Source of the DNA: SIG455 sp045659025
Lineage (GTDB): Bacteria; Bacillota; Clostridia; UMGS1810
Length of the DNA: 40,625 nucleotides
Reading direction: 5' to 3'
Assembly (NCBI GenBank): GCA_045659025.1
Contig: JAZOWA010000059.1
Span: 1 to 40,625 of the forward strand
Below, piece by piece: positions 22,846-30,905 of the stretch. The notes beneath the pieces are model-generated. The model searched no databases. It had not been told where the DNA came from and worked only from the letters and a program-made list of their open reading frames with translations. The translations under genes and the position numbers were made by a program. Positions within the stretch are counted from its first letter, which is position 1. Each line of letters opens with the position of its first letter.

Positions 22846-22879
22846 AAACCTTCCAATGCACAGTGTCAATGGAAGGTTT
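22846..22879 (-). terminator. Terminator after mscL
   Basis: A 10-bp stem (22846-22855 with 22870-22879) has a 14-nt loop. On the minus strand it is followed by T7, 11 bases past the mscL stop. Confidence 0.75.
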
Positions 22880-22889
22880 ATATATGTAA

Positions 22890-23315
22890 TTATTTCTTGA
22901 GTAAATCGCGGATTTCGGTGAGGAGCACTACCTCTTCGGAGGGGGCGGGTTCTTCTTCTGCCTTTTCCTCTACCACCTCTTCCTCTTTACGCTTCATAGC
23001 GCCGAGGAGCTTGATGAATGAAAATACCACGAAGGACAGGATGAGGAAGTTGATTACCTGATTCACGAAGTTGCCATACATAATCTGAGCAGGCTCAACA
23101 CCTTCTGCTTTGGAAGGAAGAGTGAGCACGAACTGTGAAAAATCCATACCGCCGATGATCCAACCGATGAAGGGCATTATAACATCCTTAACCAAGGAAT
23201 TTACGATAGCGGTAAATGCAGTACCAACAACTACACCGACTGCCAGGTCAATTACATTGCCTCGTGCAATGAATTGTTTGAATTCTGTAGCGAACTTTGT
23301 AACATTCTTTTTCAT
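22890..23315 (-). CDS. mscL: Large-conductance mechanosensitive channel MscL, 141 aa
   Basis: A stretch-gated pore releasing solutes on osmotic downshock. TM1 is the conserved FIARGNVIDLAVGVVVGTAFTAIVNSLVKDVIMPFIG (about residues 16-50). TM2 follows the periplasmic loop as VINFLILSFVVFSFIKLL, and the C-terminus is a charged helix rich in Glu. Length is typical. ATG at 23315 follows AAGGAG by 7 nt. It lies 17 nt after the M23 peptidase gene with no promoter between them, so it is probably co-transcribed with that wall hydrolase. Confidence 0.96.
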   Translation of the reverse strand: MKKNVTKFATEFKQFIARGNVIDLAVGVVVGTAFTAIVNSLVKDVIMPFIGWIIGGMDFSQFVLTLPSKAEGVEPAQIMYGNFVNQVINFLILSFVVFSFIKLLGAMKRKEEEVVEEKAEEEPAPSEEVVLLTEIRDLLKK

Positions 23316-23332
23316 AAGTATTCTCCTTTTAT

Positions 23333-24670
23333 TTAGTCAACGTATTTCATGGGATCCAATGCAGTATCACCCCGACGAATCTCAAAGTGGAGATGGGGGC
23401 CAGTGCTGTTGCCCGTGCTACCTACGGAAGCAATAACCTTACCCTTGGTAACTATATCCCCTTCCTTTACATACAAGGAACTGCAATGGGCGTAATAAGT
23501 AATATAACCGTTGCCGTGGTCAATCTTTATCATATTGCCATAACCACCGCTTCGTCCTGCGAAGATTACCTTACCCGCATCTGCGGCTTTAATGGGATCA
23601 CCGCGTCTGCCTGAGAAGTCAACTCCTGAATGGGAGCCGGACCTTCTGGAACCGAAACGGGAACTTACCGTGCCATAGTAGGGACGGATAAATGTGCCCG
23701 TTCCCACATGGGCGGGGCGGTACTTGGTACCCACCGCACGGAGCTGCATCACGGGAGCAGATGCCACAGAAGTCTCTACAACCTCTCGCCCCACTTCCTC
23801 ACCATCACGACGTTCTATACTCTCGGTGATGATGTTGGTACCGTTGATACCCTTGCGAAGTATCTTCTCATTACCCTGATACATGGTATCGTCATTTTTC
23901 ACCTCTTCGGTGAAGGGGACTATCTTTTCATAAGTCACGGTATCGGTGGAGATAACCGTGGTATATGCATTCAAATATTCGGCAGCGGCCGATGAATCCG
24001 TCATAAGTACTGAGGGCACATACTGATTAAGTACTTCCACCTTCTCGCCGAAATACGCTCTGTCCGTATCCTCTGTGACGTAGGACTTGAGCACCGTATC
24101 CAGCACACCGTTGGCCTCGTCCTCACTTGCAAGGGCGAATCTGGTCTTGCCGTTTATCACAATGGATGATGCCTTGACCATAGCGTAGGAAGTGGATTTA
24201 ATATTCTCTTTAAGCTCTGCTCTGTCGGTGAACTTGGCCTTACTGATTATCACGGGGGCATAGGTGACTGTGCCAGTGATTATATCCTCACCGCTTACAG
24301 CATCGGCAAACTCGGTGTTAATCTCCTCTATACACGCAGGGGCAATCTTCATATCAGCCACGTGGCCAATCTCCTTGCCCATCAGGAAAGCATCATAACC
24401 GAAGGAGAAAAAGGTATTGAACAATACAACCGCTAAAAGTGCAGACACACCGCCAACAAATGCGTTAGTCAATCGTCTGTCCGCCTCACGGTATTTCCTG
24501 CCGATAAAGGCACTACCCTTTGACACTATACGGGACATATATTTATATGCATCAGCAATTACCTTCTTAACTGATGCACCAGTTGAATCTGTGCTTGTAT
24601 TCAGCTTTATATCTTCGCTGTCTTTTGACTCTGTGATGCGGGAAACTGAATTGATTTTAACGAATCGCAA
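23333..24670 (-). CDS. M23 family peptidoglycan endopeptidase with TM segment and G5 domain, 445 aa
   Basis: A membrane-anchored cell-wall endopeptidase of the LytM/M23 family. Residues 1-65 are cytoplasmic, a TM segment follows (about 73-92), then an extracellular stretch, then a G5-like domain (about 255-325: TVTYEKIVPFTEEVKNDDTMYQGNEK and on). The M23 domain (about 340-445) has zinc motifs SHSGVDF and GPHLHFEI plus YYAHCSSLYVKEGDIV. All expected zinc ligands (H...D, HxH) are present, so it is probably active. The start is TTG at 24670, about 6 nt after AAGGTGAG. It lies next to yunB, and similar TM-M23 proteins act in sporulation (SpoIIQ-like); that role is inference. Confidence 0.87.
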   Translation of the reverse strand: MRFVKINSVSRITESKDSEDIKLNTSTDSTGASVKKVIADAYKYMSRIVSKGSAFIGRKYREADRRLTNAFVGGVSALLAVVLFNTFFSFGYDAFLMGKEIGHVADMKIAPACIEEINTEFADAVSGEDIITGTVTYAPVIISKAKFTDRAELKENIKSTSYAMVKASSIVINGKTRFALASEDEANGVLDTVLKSYVTEDTDRAYFGEKVEVLNQYVPSVLMTDSSAAAEYLNAYTTVISTDTVTYEKIVPFTEEVKNDDTMYQGNEKILRKGINGTNIITESIERRDGEEVGREVVETSVASAPVMQLRAVGTKYRPAHVGTGTFIRPYYGTVSSRFGSRRSGSHSGVDFSGRRGDPIKAADAGKVIFAGRSGGYGNMIKIDHGNGYITYYAHCSSLYVKEGDIVTKGKVIASVGSTGNSTGPHLHFEIRRGDTALDPMKYVD

Positions 24671-24789
24671 TCTCTCACCTTCTTTAGTACCATTCTATAT
24701 TTATACAATTAAAAATATGTGATTTTCGTAATAATTTCTTAACAAATTCGTAATCAATTTTCCTTTATACAGGGTTTATTATATCACAA

Positions 24790-25488
24790 TCAATCAGAAA
24801 AAGCAACCCTTTTTGGCGTATTTTCCTTCGGGTTACCCGCAAAGTAGCGGGGGACCTCACCCACTATAATGGTACGCTCTGCCACTACGGAAGTTGTAAC
24901 AGTTGTACCCACCTTGAGGGTGGGTGATACGGCATAGAGGTCTAAGGTGATATCCACATAAATCTCGCAAAGAGTCTGGTTGACCCCTGCGGAAGTAAAG
25001 GCGGTGCGATAGTCCACCCTTGCCCCACCATAGGGCAGAATATCAAAGGGGATATCAGGGCCTAAGCCTGACAGCATCAACATATCGGTAAGGGCACCAA
25101 GGGGGATGCAGTATCGTTTGTTATCCTCGCTTTCCAGGGCGTTTAATATATTGTCTGTGAGATTATACTTTAATCTGTTCATCTCACCCGTTACAGCGGA
25201 TACAGACAGCACCCTGCCCTCAGAAGAACGGTCTATACTAACCAGATCACCATATAACCCTTTATCAAGGGTTTCCTTTACGGCGGAGTTTATTATCCTT
25301 GTGGCGTGGATTTCCAGTTTCTTCTCAGCCACCCTCTCCATAGTCCTTGATGCCTGAGAGGCGGTAAGGGTTATCACATAAATAAGAGTGAACACCACAA
25401 GAAGCACCGTAGCCCATCTGCCCATATGATAACTATGACGGGGGATATATGGCCTGCCGAATTTCATTCTGCCAAAGGGTTTGCCCAT
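24790..25488 (-). CDS. yunB: Sporulation protein YunB, 232 aa
   Basis: Matches the YunB family, which in Bacillus is made in the mother cell under sigma-E; its biochemical role is not known. It has a basic N-terminus, one TM segment (about residues 24-43), then VAEKKLEIHATRIINSAVKETL, and a lumenal domain ending in TTVTTSVVAERTIIVGEVPRYF, where GEVP is typical of the family. ATG at 25488 is chosen because GAGGAGGTG lies 7 nt upstream; the longer frame to 25554 begins before that site. It is divergent from a transpeptidase gene that may itself be sporulation-specific, and upstream of the M23/G5 gene. I found no convincing promoter on this side. Confidence 0.88.
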   Translation of the reverse strand: MGKPFGRMKFGRPYIPRHSYHMGRWATVLLVVFTLIYVITLTASQASRTMERVAEKKLEIHATRIINSAVKETLDKGLYGDLVSIDRSSEGRVLSVSAVTGEMNRLKYNLTDNILNALESEDNKRYCIPLGALTDMLMLSGLGPDIPFDILPYGGARVDYRTAFTSAGVNQTLCEIYVDITLDLYAVSPTLKVGTTVTTSVVAERTIIVGEVPRYFAGNPKENTPKRVAFSD

Positions 25489-25563
25489 TTGATACACCTC
25501 CTCACACATTTGCGGGTATTTCAGCAAAGCAATAGCGCAAAAACACGCACTCAAAACGGATTC

Positions 25564-25592
25564 GGATATTAATGCGATTGATTACATAAACA
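25564..25592 (+). promoter_or_regulatory. Candidate sigma-E-type promoter before the transpeptidase gene
   Basis: GGATATT (25564-25570), 14 nt, CATAAACA (25585-25592). The Bacillus sigma-E consensus is close to KMATATT, 14-15 nt, CATACANT, so the -35 matches well and the -10 partly. No convincing sigma-A promoter was found in this interval. Confidence 0.45.
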
Positions 25593-25613
25593 AGGAAAAA
25601 CAAGGTAAACTAC

Positions 25614-27047
25614 TTGCAAAAGGAGTGGTTTATCATAAGACGGTTCGCTTTTTTCCTTATAGTGTTTGTGATTACTATATCAATCCTGACCCTGAGGGTG
25701 GCAGACATATCCCTTGTGAGAGGCAGAGAATACGCCAAAGAGGCGGCGAAACAGAGGATGTTTGACTCATCAGACACCAGATTTCGTGCCACCATTACCG
25801 ACAGGAATATGATACCCTATGCATTAAGCAGTGACGAGAGATACACCAATCCACCCTATGCCGCCCACGTGATAGGATATATAAATGACGGAGTTGGCGT
25901 AAGCGGTATTGAGAAAGGGCTTGACGGAGAGATATCTGCCAAGGGAGAGGCCATACCCCACCTCAAAGACGGGGCGGGTAATGACATACGGTTTTTCCGC
26001 AAGAACGAACCGGAAAAAGAGGAACGGATATTAAAACTCACCCTTGATTATCATATTCAGAAAATTGCAGAAAGTGTACTCGATGAGGAGAATATAAATG
26101 GTGCGGCGGTGGTGATGGATATAAAATCCTTTGACGTACTTGCTATGGCAAGCAGACCAAATTACACCCGTGATGAGATAGACAAATATATAGAAAGCAA
26201 CGGCACAGAACTTCTGAACCGTGCTGTCGCACCCTACAACGCAGGGAGTATATTCAAGATAGTGACCGCATCCGCCGCCATAGAAGACGGATTTGCCACA
26301 GAGGATGATATGCACTATTGCGGGGGCAGGATGTATGCAGACGGAATAGAGTTTGTATGCCACAAGGAAGAGGGACACGGAGAAATATCCTTTGCCGAGG
26401 CCTTTGCCCAGTCTTGCAACTGTGCGTTCTACAAGGTGGGTGGACGGCTCGGAAGCAGACGGATATGCCAGTTTGCAGAGAAATTCAATATGGGCATGCC
26501 CTTGCTGGGCGGTGTGATATACGAAAATGGAGGCAATATCCCAAAGCATCTTGTTCTCTCGGATTCCGAAGCGTCCAATCTGTCTATCGGCCAAGGGGAA
26601 ATACTCATTACCCCTCTGCAGAGTGCCCAGATTGTATCTGTCGTGGCAGGGGGCGGAATTGCCAGAGAGGTAAATATTGCAGATGCCATAGTATCAAAAG
26701 AAGGCAGGATAATCAAAGACCTTCGCAAACGGGGTGAGAAGAGGGTAATCTCTAACAAAACAGCAGAAAGGATAAGGGCTATGATGCTCTGCGCCACCGA
26801 GGAGGGAACGGGCTCCAACGCGCTTAGTGACAAGGTGAAAATAGCGGGCAAGACGGGTAGCGCAGAGACGGGTTGGAAGGTGGATGATGAATATATGGTG
26901 CAGGGGTGGTATGTGGGGTTCTTCCCCTACGATAACCCCGCCTACGCTCTGTCTGTAATGTGCGAAAACGGCAGAGGGGGCAATTTTTCCTGCGGGCCCG
27001 CCTTTCGCAAGATAGCAGAAAGAATTATGGAACTTAAAAACTCTTGA
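25614..27047 (+). CDS. Class B penicillin-binding protein (transpeptidase, FtsI/SpoVD-like), 477 aa
   Basis: A DD-transpeptidase that cross-links peptidoglycan and is the target of beta-lactams. It has one N-terminal TM segment (about residues 10-30), a short dimerisation domain (about 40-135), and the transpeptidase domain with S212-x-x-K215 (AGSIFKIV), S267-C-N269 (QSCNCAF) and K413-T-G (AGKTGSAETG). It is short for the class (usually 550-700 aa) and has no PASTA domain. The TTG start at 25614 lies 8 nt after AAGG; a better AAGGAG at 25620-25625 has no standard in-frame start after it, so the start is uncertain. Being divergent from yunB behind a sigma-E-like promoter, it may serve spore cortex or septum synthesis. 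Confidence 0.9.
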   Translation: MQKEWFIIRRFAFFLIVFVITISILTLRVADISLVRGREYAKEAAKQRMFDSSDTRFRATITDRNMIPYALSSDERYTNPPYAAHVIGYINDGVGVSGIEKGLDGEISAKGEAIPHLKDGAGNDIRFFRKNEPEKEERILKLTLDYHIQKIAESVLDEENINGAAVVMDIKSFDVLAMASRPNYTRDEIDKYIESNGTELLNRAVAPYNAGSIFKIVTASAAIEDGFATEDDMHYCGGRMYADGIEFVCHKEEGHGEISFAEAFAQSCNCAFYKVGGRLGSRRICQFAEKFNMGMPLLGGVIYENGGNIPKHLVLSDSEASNLSIGQGEILITPLQSAQIVSVVAGGGIAREVNIADAIVSKEGRIIKDLRKRGEKRVISNKTAERIRAMMLCATEEGTGSNALSDKVKIAGKTGSAETGWKVDDEYMVQGWYVGFFPYDNPAYALSVMCENGRGGNFSCGPAFRKIAERIMELKNS

Positions 27048-27072
27048 TATTCTTCCCTTTTAGTGATATAAT
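27044..27072 (+). promoter_or_regulatory. Promoter of coaX, overlapping the transpeptidase stop
   Basis: TTGATA (27044-27049), 17 nt, perfect TATAAT (27067-27072). The TGA stop of the transpeptidase (27045-27047) lies inside the -35. Confidence 0.8.
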
Positions 27073-27104
27073 CGCCGTAGAAAGTTATAAACGGAGGGAT
27101 AAAA

Positions 27105-27866
27105 ATGATTTTAACTGTTGATATCGGCAACACAAATATCGTAATCGGCGGTTTTGTGGATGGCGAAATAGGACTTATGTCCCGCATTGCCACGGATATT
27201 AAAAAGACCGAGGACGAGTACGCCGTTATTATCAAAAACATCGTTGCCCTCAACCACATAAAGACCACCGAGGTAAAGGGCGCAATCATTTCATCCGTTG
27301 TGCCTCCTCTTAACAAGGTGTTTGTGAAGGCGATTTCCAAGATATACTCCATCACACCTATGATAGTGGGCCCCGGGGTGAAGACGGGAGTTAACCTCTT
27401 GGTGGACAACCCTGCCCAGGTGGGTGCAGACCTTGTGTGTACTGCTGTGGCTGCCCATGTGTATCACGAAGCACCTGCAATCATTATTGATATGGGTACC
27501 GCTACCAAAATCTCTGTAATAGATAAAAACGGTGCTTTCGTGGGTGTATCCATTATACCCGGTGTGGAGCTCGGTATATCGGCTCTGTCGGGGGGGACTG
27601 CACAGCTTCCCCATATCGGCCTTGATGCTCCCCGCTCTGTAATCGGAAAGAACACCATAGATGCAATGCAGTCGGGTGTTGTGTATGGTAATGCCTGTCT
27701 CATAGATGGTATGCTTGACCGCATCACCGAGGAATATGGTAAGCTCCCAGTTATTGCAACAGGCGGTATAGCAGGATTCATTATCCCCTATTGCAAACAT
27801 TCCATCACCATAGACGAGCACCTTATATTAAAAGGGCTCTACACTATATACAACAAAAATATCTAA
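27105..27866 (+). CDS. coaX: Type III pantothenate kinase, 253 aa
   Basis: Phosphorylates pantothenate, the first step of coenzyme A synthesis. This is the CoaX form, unrelated to CoaA and insensitive to CoA feedback. It has the ASKHA-fold phosphate loop LTVDIGNTN (D6), ISSVVPPLN, the substrate region GPGVKTG and NPAQVGADLV, then IIIDMGTATKISV, and IIPGVELGISALSGGTAQLP, ending with ATGGIAGFI. Length is typical. ATG at 27105 follows ACGGAGGG. It has its own perfect promoter. The next gene is an ECF-type vitamin transporter S component, which suits pantothenate uptake. Confidence 0.95.
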   Translation: MILTVDIGNTNIVIGGFVDGEIGLMSRIATDIKKTEDEYAVIIKNIVALNHIKTTEVKGAIISSVVPPLNKVFVKAISKIYSITPMIVGPGVKTGVNLLVDNPAQVGADLVCTAVAAHVYHEAPAIIIDMGTATKISVIDKNGAFVGVSIIPGVELGISALSGGTAQLPHIGLDAPRSVIGKNTIDAMQSGVVYGNACLIDGMLDRITEEYGKLPVIATGGIAGFIIPYCKHSITIDEHLILKGLYTIYNKNI

Positions 27867-27909
27867 TGTGTCTTTGTTTGGCAGGGTATCTGCTTAAATA
27901 AAATTATGC

Positions 27910-27934
27910 GTTGTATCCCCTCGGGGAACGACAG
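27910..27934 (+). promoter_or_regulatory. Hairpin directly before the panT ribosome binding site
   Basis: GTTGT-A-TCCC, loop CTCG, GGGA-ACGAC pair into a stem of 9 bp with one bulge, ending 1-2 bases before AAGGAGG. It may tune translation of the S component. It is too small to be a known riboswitch class. Confidence 0.35.
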
Positions 27935-27949
27935 CAAGGAGGAATTTTT

Positions 27950-28537
27950 ATGAACAAAAGAAGCACATCAACAAGGGCGTTGGTACTGGGCGCAATCCTC
28001 ACGGCGCTGGTGATACTGCTACAGTTTATGGGTAGTTTCATCCGCCTTGGTCCCTTCTCCATATCTTTGGTGCTGATACCAATCGTAATCGGTGCGGCAA
28101 CCTGCGGTGTGGGTGTGGCAACCTGGCTGGGATTTGCCTTTGGCTTTGCGGTGCTTATCAGCGGTGACGCGGCGGCGTTTCTCGCGGTGACTGTGCCGGG
28201 CACTGTAATCACCGTGCTTTCAAAGGGTATGCTCTGCGGTCTGCTCTCTGCCCTTACATACAAGGGTGTGTCAAAGCTTTGCAAAAGCGAACTTCTCTCC
28301 GTTATCGCATCTGCCATTGTGTGTCCCGTGGTGAACACGGGCGTGTTCCTTATATGCTGCTCCATATTCTTTATGGAAACATTGAGGGGTTGGGCGGCTG
28401 CATCGGGAGTCGGCGGTGATGTGGTGCATTATATGATATTCGTCCTCGTGGGCGCAAACTTCATAGTGGAGCTTATAACCAACATCATATTAAGCCCCGT
28501 GGCAACAAGGCTTATAGAATTTAGAAAAAAGAATTAA
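27950..28537 (+). CDS. ECF transporter S component, probably pantothenate-specific (PanT-like), 195 aa
   Basis: A substrate-binding membrane subunit of an energy-coupling-factor vitamin importer. About six hydrophobic segments are visible, starting with ALVLGAILTALVILLQFMGSF, then LGPFSISLVLIPIVIGAATCGVGVATWLGFAFG. The latter resembles pantothenate-type S components (RLGPxSISLVLxPIVIGA). ATG at 27950 follows a perfect AAGGAGG. The shared ECF module (EcfA, A', T) is not in this window, as usual for group II transporters. Position 83 nt after coaX supports pantothenate as substrate: import and then phosphorylation. The substrate is inferred from likeness and context. Confidence 0.8.
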   Translation: MNKRSTSTRALVLGAILTALVILLQFMGSFIRLGPFSISLVLIPIVIGAATCGVGVATWLGFAFGFAVLISGDAAAFLAVTVPGTVITVLSKGMLCGLLSALTYKGVSKLCKSELLSVIASAIVCPVVNTGVFLICCSIFFMETLRGWAAASGVGGDVVHYMIFVLVGANFIVELITNIILSPVATRLIEFRKKN

Positions 28538-28545
28538 AACATCGA

Positions 28546-28575
28546 AAAAGGTAGGGGATTAACCCTACCTTTTCT
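28546..28575 (+). terminator. Terminator of the coaX-panT unit
   Basis: An 11-bp stem (28546-28556 with 28563-28573) has a 6-nt loop and a T-rich end, 8 bases after the stop. Confidence 0.8.
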
Positions 28576-28586
28576 TTATACGTATT

Positions 28587-28616
28587 AAAAACGCCCCTGA
28601 ATCATCAGGGGCGTTT
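28587..28616 (-). terminator. Terminator of the minus-strand unit ending at 28626
   Basis: A 12-bp stem (28589-28600 with 28605-28616) with a 4-nt loop is followed by T4-5 on the minus strand, 10 bases past the stop. Confidence 0.8.
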
Positions 28617-28625
28617 ATGATTTAA

Positions 28626-29027
28626 TTATTTCTTTTTCTTAATCATATAGGGTGCTGCTGTGTGGTATGCAAAGCTGAGTACGAAATATCCGCCGATAAC
28701 AGCTGCGGTGATATACTTCATAAGCTTGGCATTTACGAAAGCCACACCGTGCACACAGTAGAAGCAGAACGCCATCACGAGAAGAAGACCTGCATACTCA
28801 TAGAGGAAGGATTTCTTCTTCATATAGGAGATGATGCCGAGGGCAACGGCGCCTAACCCTAAAAGGATTGAGAATACCAATGTGCCGTTCATAGTGAAAA
28901 GCGGATTGGAATACTGACCTTTATGCACGATCATCAAAGCAACAAGAAGTGCCAATGCCACACCCGCAGACACCAAAAGGCGATTTGTGTGTGTCTCTTT
29001 AAGCTTGTTTGTCTTAGTTACTTTCAT
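28626..29027 (-). CDS. Small integral membrane protein with four TM segments, 133 aa, function unknown
   Basis: I do not recognise the family. Four hydrophobic segments are visible: about residues 17-34 (LLVSAGVALALLVALMIV), 48-67 (LVFSILLGLGAVALGIISYM), 76-95 (YAGLLLVMAFCFYCVHGVAF) and 104-122. The ends are basic (KVTKTNKLKET and MIKKKK). ATG at 29027 follows AAAGGAGA. It is the last gene after rsmE, 97 nt downstream, with no strong promoter between, so it is probably in the same unit. Confidence 0.65.
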   Translation of the reverse strand: MKVTKTNKLKETHTNRLLVSAGVALALLVALMIVHKGQYSNPLFTMNGTLVFSILLGLGAVALGIISYMKKKSFLYEYAGLLLVMAFCFYCVHGVAFVNAKLMKYITAAVIGGYFVLSFAYHTAAPYMIKKKK

Positions 29028-29124
29028 AACATATCTCCTTTAGCTAAGCAATCGCGTCAATATCCAAACCCGTTTTGGGTGCGCGTTTTTCGCCACTGCT
29101 TTGTTAAAATACTCGCAAATGCAA

Positions 29125-29856
29125 CTATATATTCCATTCGCCGAGGGCGTACATCACGGCAACTACCGTGGCAAGGCCTGCCGTCTCACAACGGAGTATC
29201 CTCTTGCCTAATGTGACGGTGGTAACTCCCGACGCAACCGCCAGGTCGGCCTCCGCCTTGTCAAAGCCCCCCTCGGGACCAATATATATACCTATATCCG
29301 CACCCTTTGAAACGAATTTCAACGTTTCACTTAAAAGTCCGTCCCGCTCACACTCATAGGGCATAAGACGAAGGGTGTGGGATGCTTTGATTGCCTCGGA
29401 GAAGGAGCAGACCTCGCCGATCTCGGGGATGACGCCTCTGCCACATTGCTTGGCGGCCTCCTCGGCTATCCTCTGCCATCTGGCAATCTTCTTGTCCCCG
29501 TCTTTCACCTTGGCAACTATACGCGCCGTCTCAACGGGGACGATTTTCTTAACACCCAGCTCCACACATTTCTGGATAATGAAATCCATCTTATCGGACT
29601 TCGGGATACCCTGATATAGAGTAATGGATGTCTCGCTTTCGGTATCGCAGGACACACTCTCTGTGATATTCAATACCACGGTGTCTTTATCTGCGCTGTC
29701 AACAACGCATATATAATCCATACCCGCTCCATCGCACACGGTTACAGAATCACCGTTTTTCAACCGGAGTACTCTGGTGATATGCGCCACATCTCCGCCA
29801 CGTATATAAACCTTGCCGTCGGCAAAGGCGTCCTTACCGGCAAAAAATCTGTGCAT
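29125..29856 (-). CDS. rsmE: 16S rRNA m3U1498 methyltransferase RsmE, 243 aa
   Basis: A SPOUT-class methyltransferase that N3-methylates U1498 of 16S rRNA using SAM. The N-terminal PUA-like domain has HITRVLRLKNGDSVTVCDGAG. The SPOUT part has LYQGIPKSDKMDFIIQKCVELGVKKIVPVET, AAKQCGRGVIPEI, IGPEGGFDKAEADLA and the knot LGKRILRCETA. ATG at 29856 is chosen because GGAG lies 8 nt before it; the longer frame to 29883 begins before that site. It lies 52 nt after prmA and also has its own promoter. The prmA-rsmE order is a common conserved pair. Confidence 0.94.
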   Translation of the reverse strand: MHRFFAGKDAFADGKVYIRGGDVAHITRVLRLKNGDSVTVCDGAGMDYICVVDSADKDTVVLNITESVSCDTESETSITLYQGIPKSDKMDFIIQKCVELGVKKIVPVETARIVAKVKDGDKKIARWQRIAEEAAKQCGRGVIPEIGEVCSFSEAIKASHTLRLMPYECERDGLLSETLKFVSKGADIGIYIGPEGGFDKAEADLAVASGVTTVTLGKRILRCETAGLATVVAVMYALGEWNI

Positions 29857-29882
29857 ACATCTCACTCCGTTCCATACTAACA

Positions 29883-29912
29883 ATTATACACAATAATTAG
29901 TGCATAAGTCAA
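29883..29912 (-). promoter_or_regulatory. Internal promoter of rsmE, overlapping the prmA stop
   Basis: On the minus strand, TTGACT (29912-29907), 18 nt, perfect TATAAT (29888-29883). The prmA TGA stop (29911-29909) is within the -35. Confidence 0.6.
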
Positions 29913-30886
29913 GAATTTTCAATTAATTTACACAAAATAGACGACCATCCGCCAGAATGAACCACCTTATCTATATGGAATCTGCTCTTTGCAAGGGCCT
30001 TCTCCACGTCGGGAAGGCGTTCGTCGATTATACCCGAGCACACGAACACTCCGCCTTCTTTGGTGAGGTTCTCTGCGATAGGCAGAAGGGCAATAATCAC
30101 ATCCGCCACAATATTGGCAACCACCACATCGTATTTGGGGGTGGAAATTTCGTCAAAGAGATTCTTATCGGTGAGGATATCACCGCTGAGGACTCTGTAT
30201 TTATCTGCATCAATGCCGTTCATAGCGAGATTCTCATACGCAACGTGAACGCAGTTCTCGTCTATATCTATGGCGGTGGCACTTTTCGCACCAAGGATGA
30301 GGGATATGATAGAAAGAATTCCGCTACCGCATCCTATATCTATAAGAGTAGTACCTTCGCCTACAACCTTCTCAAGATGTTCTATACACATACGGGTACT
30401 ATGGTGTGTGCCTGTACCGAAGGTGAGACCGGGGTTGACCTTGAATACCTTGCGGTCACTTGCGGGGACTTCCTCCCATTCGGGACAGATGAGAATCTTA
30501 TCTCCCACCTCGGTGGGCTTGAAGTACTGTTTCCAGTTATTTGCCCAATCCTCTTCCATAAGGGATATGGTGTCTATACGAAGGCTGCCAAAGACCCCCT
30601 CTGCGTCCTCGGATTTAAGTGTATCAAGGCAGGATGATATAAGGGAGAGTTTACCTGCAAGCTCATCGTCTGCTTCGGCATAGAGTTTCACACGGGTCTC
30701 CCCCTGCTTGGATTTCACCAGGTCTTCATCCACGAAGTCCCAATACTTGGTATTGTGCTCTAAAAACTCGTTGAAGTCCTTTTCATCCTCTATCTCAAAT
30801 CCGCTGAAACCCAAATCGGTAAGGCGGTCACATACTATGTCCACACCAAAGGTGGTGGTGAATATACTGATCTGTTTCCATTCCAT
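29909..30886 (-). CDS. prmA: Ribosomal protein L11 methyltransferase PrmA, 325 aa
   Basis: A SAM-dependent lysine and N-terminal methyltransferase of ribosomal protein L11. The N-terminal part binds L11. The catalytic part shows NPGLTFGTGTHHSTRMC, the SAM loop LIDIGCGSGILSI, TAIDIDENCV, and DVVVANIVADVIIAL (motif IV, N-I-x-A). Length is near the 310-325 aa norm for Gram-positives. It starts 19 nt after the ABC exporter gene with ACGGAGAA before the ATG, so it is co-transcribed with it. Confidence 0.95.
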   Translation of the reverse strand: MEWKQISIFTTTFGVDIVCDRLTDLGFSGFEIEDEKDFNEFLEHNTKYWDFVDEDLVKSKQGETRVKLYAEADDELAGKLSLISSCLDTLKSEDAEGVFGSLRIDTISLMEEDWANNWKQYFKPTEVGDKILICPEWEEVPASDRKVFKVNPGLTFGTGTHHSTRMCIEHLEKVVGEGTTLIDIGCGSGILSIISLILGAKSATAIDIDENCVHVAYENLAMNGIDADKYRVLSGDILTDKNLFDEISTPKYDVVVANIVADVIIALLPIAENLTKEGGVFVCSGIIDERLPDVEKALAKSRFHIDKVVHSGGWSSILCKLIENS

Positions 30887-30905
30887 AACTGTTCTCCGTT
30901 AATCT

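Noticed and set aside
24690..24730. Sigma-E-like promoter before the M23/G5 gene (CATATT and TATAGAAT on the minus strand)
   Set aside because: The spacer is 13 nt instead of 14-15 and the -10 lacks the leading C; too weak to list as a feature.
27867..27950. Known riboswitch between coaX and the S component
   Set aside because: The interval is only 83 bases and shows one small hairpin, with none of the conserved motifs of known riboswitch classes.
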